From contig JAJQAR010000058.1 of NCBI GenBank assembly GCA_021203705.1, positions 1 to 9,342 on the forward strand: 9,342 bases of DNA, read 5' to 3'. Shown here one piece after another: positions 6,501 through 9,342 of this stretch; position 1 is the stretch's first letter; every line of letters starts with the position of its first letter. Both the position numbers and the translations under genes were made by a program. Source of the stretch: Prevotella sp. (GTDB lineage: Bacteria; Bacteroidota; Bacteroidia; Bacteroidales; Bacteroidaceae). The notes under the pieces were generated by a model. It worked only from the letters and a program-made list of their open reading frames with translations, had not been told where the DNA came from and ran no database searches.

Positions 6501-7133
6501 ATGGGATTTTTCAACAAACTATTTGGAAAGAAAAGCGAAAAGAAAGCAGGTGGGATGGAAGACTATATGACGCTTGTGCGTGTATATCTGCAAGCAGCGA
6601 TAGCGGAGAATGCGAATATAACAAATCTTGCGATGTTGCCCGATTTGCGCATGTTCAAGGCTACGTTGCATGTTCCTACGGTGAACAACAAACTTGGAGT
6701 AGGCGAGAAGAAGCATTGCAAGAAGATGCTTCAGGATTTGTATAATACAAATGAAGGGTTTTTCAAGGAGTTGGATCAGAGTATCCGGAAGAATTGCCGT
6801 AAGATGCAGGATGTACAGATATATTTCGTACAGTTCCAGAATTTCACGCAAGACCTTATGATGCTCATGGGTAACCTGATGAAATTCAAGTTGCGCATGC
6901 CGTCGTTTATGAAGAAGGCGATATACACGATGACGGAAAAGACCGTTTCGGACATATTCAACAAGAATGACTTCAAGGATGCGGGAGTGATGAAAACTGT
7001 AGTGGCGATCCGCAGTTATGACAAGCGTTTGGGGTTCAGTGAGAAATGGGTAACCGACTTTGTATACCACGTAGTGATGTTGGCAAAGAAAGAGCCGAAG
7101 CCAAAGGAGGACAAGTCCTCCAAGGATAAATGA
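6501..7133 (+). CDS. uncharacterised cytoplasmic protein, 210 residues
   Basis: I do not recognise a named family. The N-terminus MGFFNKLFGKKSEKK is short, amphipathic and basic, with no signal peptide or membrane segment, and could touch the membrane surface. The rest looks mainly helical and is rich in Lys and Met, with segments such as YMTLVRVYLQAAIAENANITNLAMLPDL (split by a conserved-looking NI-TNLA turn), VQIYFVQFQNFTQDLMMLMGNLM and KFKLRMPSFMKKAIY. The tail is charged and probably disordered (PKPKEDKSSKDK). No metal-binding or catalytic motif stands out. It is the first gene behind a strong consensus promoter. Its stop overlaps the mtaB start by 4 bp (ATGA), so the two proteins are made together. 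Similar proteins seem restricted to Bacteroidetes, though that is an impression and not a search result. Confidence 0.8.
   Translation: MGFFNKLFGKKSEKKAGGMEDYMTLVRVYLQAAIAENANITNLAMLPDLRMFKATLHVPTVNNKLGVGEKKHCKKMLQDLYNTNEGFFKELDQSIRKNCRKMQDVQIYFVQFQNFTQDLMMLMGNLMKFKLRMPSFMKKAIYTMTEKTVSDIFNKNDFKDAGVMKTVVAIRSYDKRLGFSEKWVTDFVYHVVMLAKKEPKPKEDKSSKDK
7106..7121 (+). promoter_or_regulatory. hairpin over the gene junction upstream of mtaB
   Basis: GGAGGAC (7106-7112) and GTCCTCC (7115-7121) are perfect inverted copies. Folded with a realistic 4-nt loop this gives six mostly G-C pairs ending 9 nt before the mtaB ATG at 7130. The left arm includes the only AGGAGG, a Shine-Dalgarno-like sequence, near the start, so the fold would hide it. 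The segment also encodes the Lys/Ser-rich tail of the upstream protein. Translation of the upstream gene to its stop at 7133 would melt the hairpin, which fits translational coupling. Confidence 0.4.
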
Positions 7134-8467
7134 TTGACACATCAGCCTTTCAAGGAAAGACGGCAGCCTATTATACATTAGGGTGCAAGTTGAATTTTTC
7201 AGAGACATCCACTTTCGGACGTTTGCTTCAGGACATGGGTGTACGGACAGCCTGTAAAGGAGAGGTTGCCGATATATGTATAATAAACACCTGTTCTGTG
7301 ACGGAAGTGGCTGACCATAAATGCCGACAGGCAATACACCGTATGGTGCGAGAAAATCCGGGTGCATTTGTTGTTGTAACAGGCTGTTATGCACAACTAA
7401 AGCCTGAGACTGTGAGCGATATTGAGGGAGTAGACCTCGTATTGGGAGCTAACGAGAAGGCGGATCTTATACAATACCTTTCAGAGGCGTGGAGTGGGGG
7501 AAAGCCGGAAAACAGACAGCCAGAATGCCATACGGAGAAGACAAAGGATATAAGGACTTTTGCGCCAAGTTGTTCGCGAGGCAATCGTACACGTTATTTT
7601 CTTAAGGTTCAAGACGGTTGTGATTATTTCTGTACTTATTGCACCATTCCATACGCCCGTGGTTTCAGCCGTAATCCTACGATAGATTCGTTGGTGAAGC
7701 AGGCAGAGAGTGCCGCAGTGGAGGGCGGTAAGGAAATTGTTCTCACGGGAGTTAACATCGGAGACTTCGGGAAAACCACGGGAGAGAAGTTTCTCGACTT
7801 GGTAAAGGCTCTGGATATGGTGAGTGGGATATGTAGATACCGTATAAGCAGTATAGAGCCAGACTTGCTCGATGATGAACTTATAAGCTATTGTTCGCAG
7901 AGCAGAGCATTCATGCCACACTTTCATATTCCGTTACAGAGCGGGTCGGATGAGGTGCTGAAACTTATGCACCGTCGTTATGACACATCCCTTTTTACAC
8001 ATAAGGTAAAGTTGATCAAGGTTTTGATGCCAGAAGCGTTTATCGGTGTTGATGTTATGGTAGGTACACGTGGAGAACGACAGGAATATTTCGAAGATAC
8101 TTACAAGTTTTTGGAGACTCTTGACATTTCGCAACTTCATGTATTTCCATATTCAGAACGTCCAGGAACGCAGGCGTTGAAAATACCATATATAGTTTCA
8201 GATAAAGATAAGAAGTTACGTAGTGAGCGACTGCTTGATTTATCGGACAAGAAGACACACGCATTTTATGAGCATTTCATTGGGACGGAAGCGGAAGTGT
8301 TGTTTGAGAAAGCAGTGCGTGGAAAGGCGATGCACGGTTTCACAAAAAACTATATACGTGTGGAACTGCCACCGTCACCCGATAACGACAAGTTTGACAA
8401 TCAAATCGTAAAAGTGCGTCTTGGAGGCTTTAATTATGATAAGACGGCGTTAAAAGCGATATTGTAA
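7130..8467 (+). CDS. mtaB: tRNA t6A37 methylthiotransferase
   Basis: This complete 445-residue radical-SAM enzyme of the MiaB/RimO/MtaB group adds a methylthio group to N6-threonylcarbamoyladenosine-37, giving ms2t6A in tRNAs that read ANN codons. The N-terminal UPF0004 domain carries the three cysteines of the auxiliary cluster (C19, C55, C86) in the contexts TLGCKLN, INTCSVT and TGCYAQ. The radical-SAM cluster motif is C164-x3-C168-x2-C171 (DGCDYFCTYCTIPYARG), followed by GxNIGDFG and HIPLQSGSDEVLKLMHRRY. The last 65 or so residues form a TRAM-like RNA-binding domain. TLGCKLN at the first cysteine favours MtaB over MiaB and RimO. The ATG sits in an ATGA overlap with the upstream gene, and the stop shares one base with the next start (TAATG). 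Confidence 0.95.
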   Translation: MIDTSAFQGKTAAYYTLGCKLNFSETSTFGRLLQDMGVRTACKGEVADICIINTCSVTEVADHKCRQAIHRMVRENPGAFVVVTGCYAQLKPETVSDIEGVDLVLGANEKADLIQYLSEAWSGGKPENRQPECHTEKTKDIRTFAPSCSRGNRTRYFLKVQDGCDYFCTYCTIPYARGFSRNPTIDSLVKQAESAAVEGGKEIVLTGVNIGDFGKTTGEKFLDLVKALDMVSGICRYRISSIEPDLLDDELISYCSQSRAFMPHFHIPLQSGSDEVLKLMHRRYDTSLFTHKVKLIKVLMPEAFIGVDVMVGTRGERQEYFEDTYKFLETLDISQLHVFPYSERPGTQALKIPYIVSDKDKKLRSERLLDLSDKKTHAFYEHFIGTEAEVLFEKAVRGKAMHGFTKNYIRVELPPSPDNDKFDNQIVKVRLGGFNYDKTALKAIL

Positions 8468-9342
8468 TGGATAAGGTTGCGATAGTGATACTCAATTGGA
8501 ATGGCGTTGACATGATGTCACGTTTTCTTCCTACCGTAATGGCATGTTCACGGGAGGATGCTGTGGTGTATGTGGCAGACAATGCCTCGACGGATAATTC
8601 TGTGGAATTTCTGAAAACTCAATATCCCGACATAAGTCTTATAATTCTTGATAAGAACTACGGTTTTGCAGATGGATATAACAGGGCATTAAGGCAGATA
8701 GAGGCAGAGTATTACGTATTGCTCAATTCGGATGTTGAAGTAACGGGGGGGTGGGTGAGAATGATGACCGACTTTATGGACAATCATCCCGAAGTGGCAG
8801 CTTGTCAACCGAAGTTGTTATCAGAAGCCAACAAGAAAGCCTTTGAATATGCGGGAGCCTGTGGCGGTTTTATCGACCGTTACGGTTATCCTTTCTGTCG
8901 TGGCAGAATTCTCGACACTGTTGAGAATGACGAGGGGCAGTATGACAATGCCGCAGAGATACACTGGTCGACGGGAGCCTGCATGATGATAAGGTCAGAA
9001 GATTATTGGAGAGCAGGAGGTTTTGACGCACGTTTTTTCGCACATTGTGAAGAAATAGATTTATGTTGGCGTTTGCGCATTATGGGACGAAAGATATATT
9101 GTGTTCCAAGCAGTAGGGTGTTTCATGTCGGAGGTGGCACATTACCAAAGGGCAGTCCGATGAAGACGTTTTTGAATTTCCGTAACAACCTGACGATGCT
9201 TTACAAGAATCTGCCAGATGTAGAGTTGAAGCGTGTTATGAGAATGCGTCTGTTTTTGGATTATGTAGCTGCATTCCAGACGCTCGTCAAGGGTAATACA
9301 GGAGATTACAAGGCGATTATAAAGGGGCGTAGGGAGTTCAGG
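8467..9342 (+). CDS. family 2 glycosyltransferase, rhamnosyltransferase-like, 3' end cut by window
   Basis: Translation from the ATG at 8467 stays open for 292 codons to the window end; a stop lies beyond. The protein begins VAIVILNWNG (residues 4-13), the first strand of a GT-A fold. Next come DNASTDNS (38-45), NYGFADGYNRAL (64-75) and the metal-binding DXD equivalent L86-N87-S88-D89-V90-E91. WSTGACMMIR (167-176) and GGFDARFFAHCEEIDLCWR (184-202), with E195, E196 and D198, match the WbbL/rhamnosyltransferase branch of family 2. That branch transfers a sugar from a nucleotide donor to a lipid-linked or surface glycan at the cytoplasmic face of the membrane. Related proteins have some 330-350 residues, so perhaps 40-60 are missing. 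The donor is not provable here, but dTDP-rhamnose is plausible given rfbA nearby. The TAATG overlap with mtaB implies coupled translation. Confidence 0.92.
   Translation, partial: MDKVAIVILNWNGVDMMSRFLPTVMACSREDAVVYVADNASTDNSVEFLKTQYPDISLIILDKNYGFADGYNRALRQIEAEYYVLLNSDVEVTGGWVRMMTDFMDNHPEVAACQPKLLSEANKKAFEYAGACGGFIDRYGYPFCRGRILDTVENDEGQYDNAAEIHWSTGACMMIRSEDYWRAGGFDARFFAHCEEIDLCWRLRIMGRKIYCVPSSRVFHVGGGTLPKGSPMKTFLNFRNNLTMLYKNLPDVELKRVMRMRLFLDYVAAFQTLVKGNTGDYKAIIKGRREFR

Noticed and set aside
6519..7394. A 291-codon open frame on the - strand over the 210-residue gene and the start of mtaB
   Set aside because: It is antisense to two convincing genes, its product is rich in His, Leu and Cys with no recognisable motif, and it crosses the junction of real genes. 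It is a shadow frame.

Overview
The window looks like a chromosomal segment from a member of the Bacteroidales, most likely a Prevotella-type organism. Support comes from the style of the secreted proteins (signal peptides ending AFA-Q or VFA-Q, and a C-terminal sorting-type tail reading GVYTLTG...GIYIVGGKKVVVR), from two promoters that match the Bacteroidetes consensus (TTTG, 19-20 bp, TAnnTTTG), from the absence of strong Shine-Dalgarno sequences, and from the family types present. I see no mobile elements, CRISPR arrays, tRNA or rRNA genes. Genus and species are inferred from sequence style, not from a search.

Left part (1-1354, + strand): an AT-rich leader holding a perfect 15-bp inverted repeat, then a secreted 400-residue protein with a C-terminal sorting-like tail. 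Its stop codon interlocks with the stop of the convergent operon on the other strand. A strong hairpin followed by a T run lies 48 nt past its stop, inside the opposing gene, and may be its terminator.

Middle part (1351-6272, - strand): four closely spaced genes that read as one operon, in transcription order rfbA (glucose-1-phosphate thymidylyltransferase, first step of dTDP-L-rhamnose synthesis), a Wzc-type polysaccharide co-polymerase fused to a tyrosine autokinase, a small HAD-type hydrolase, and an outer-membrane beta-barrel-like protein. The first two make sugar nucleotide and control polymerisation and export of a surface polysaccharide. The outer-membrane export partner (Wza) and the other dTDP-rhamnose genes (rfbB, rfbC, rfbD) are not in the window.

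Centre (6273-6500): a 228-bp divergent intergenic region with two back-to-back Bacteroidetes-type promoters whose -33 elements are only 6 bp apart, and a leader of about 100 nt with two hairpins in front of rfbA.

Right part (6501-9342, + strand): a tightly packed operon of an uncharacterised 210-residue cytoplasmic protein, mtaB (tRNA methylthiotransferase) and a family 2 glycosyltransferase of the rhamnosyltransferase-like type that runs off the window end. The gene junctions are ATGA and TAATG overlaps, so translation is probably coupled. The shared promoter region places polysaccharide precursor supply on one side and a glycosyltransferase on the other. I do not see clear evidence of a wholly new system. 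The most interesting points are the promoter and leader architecture, the overlapping convergent ends, and two uncharacterised genes attached to well-known ones.
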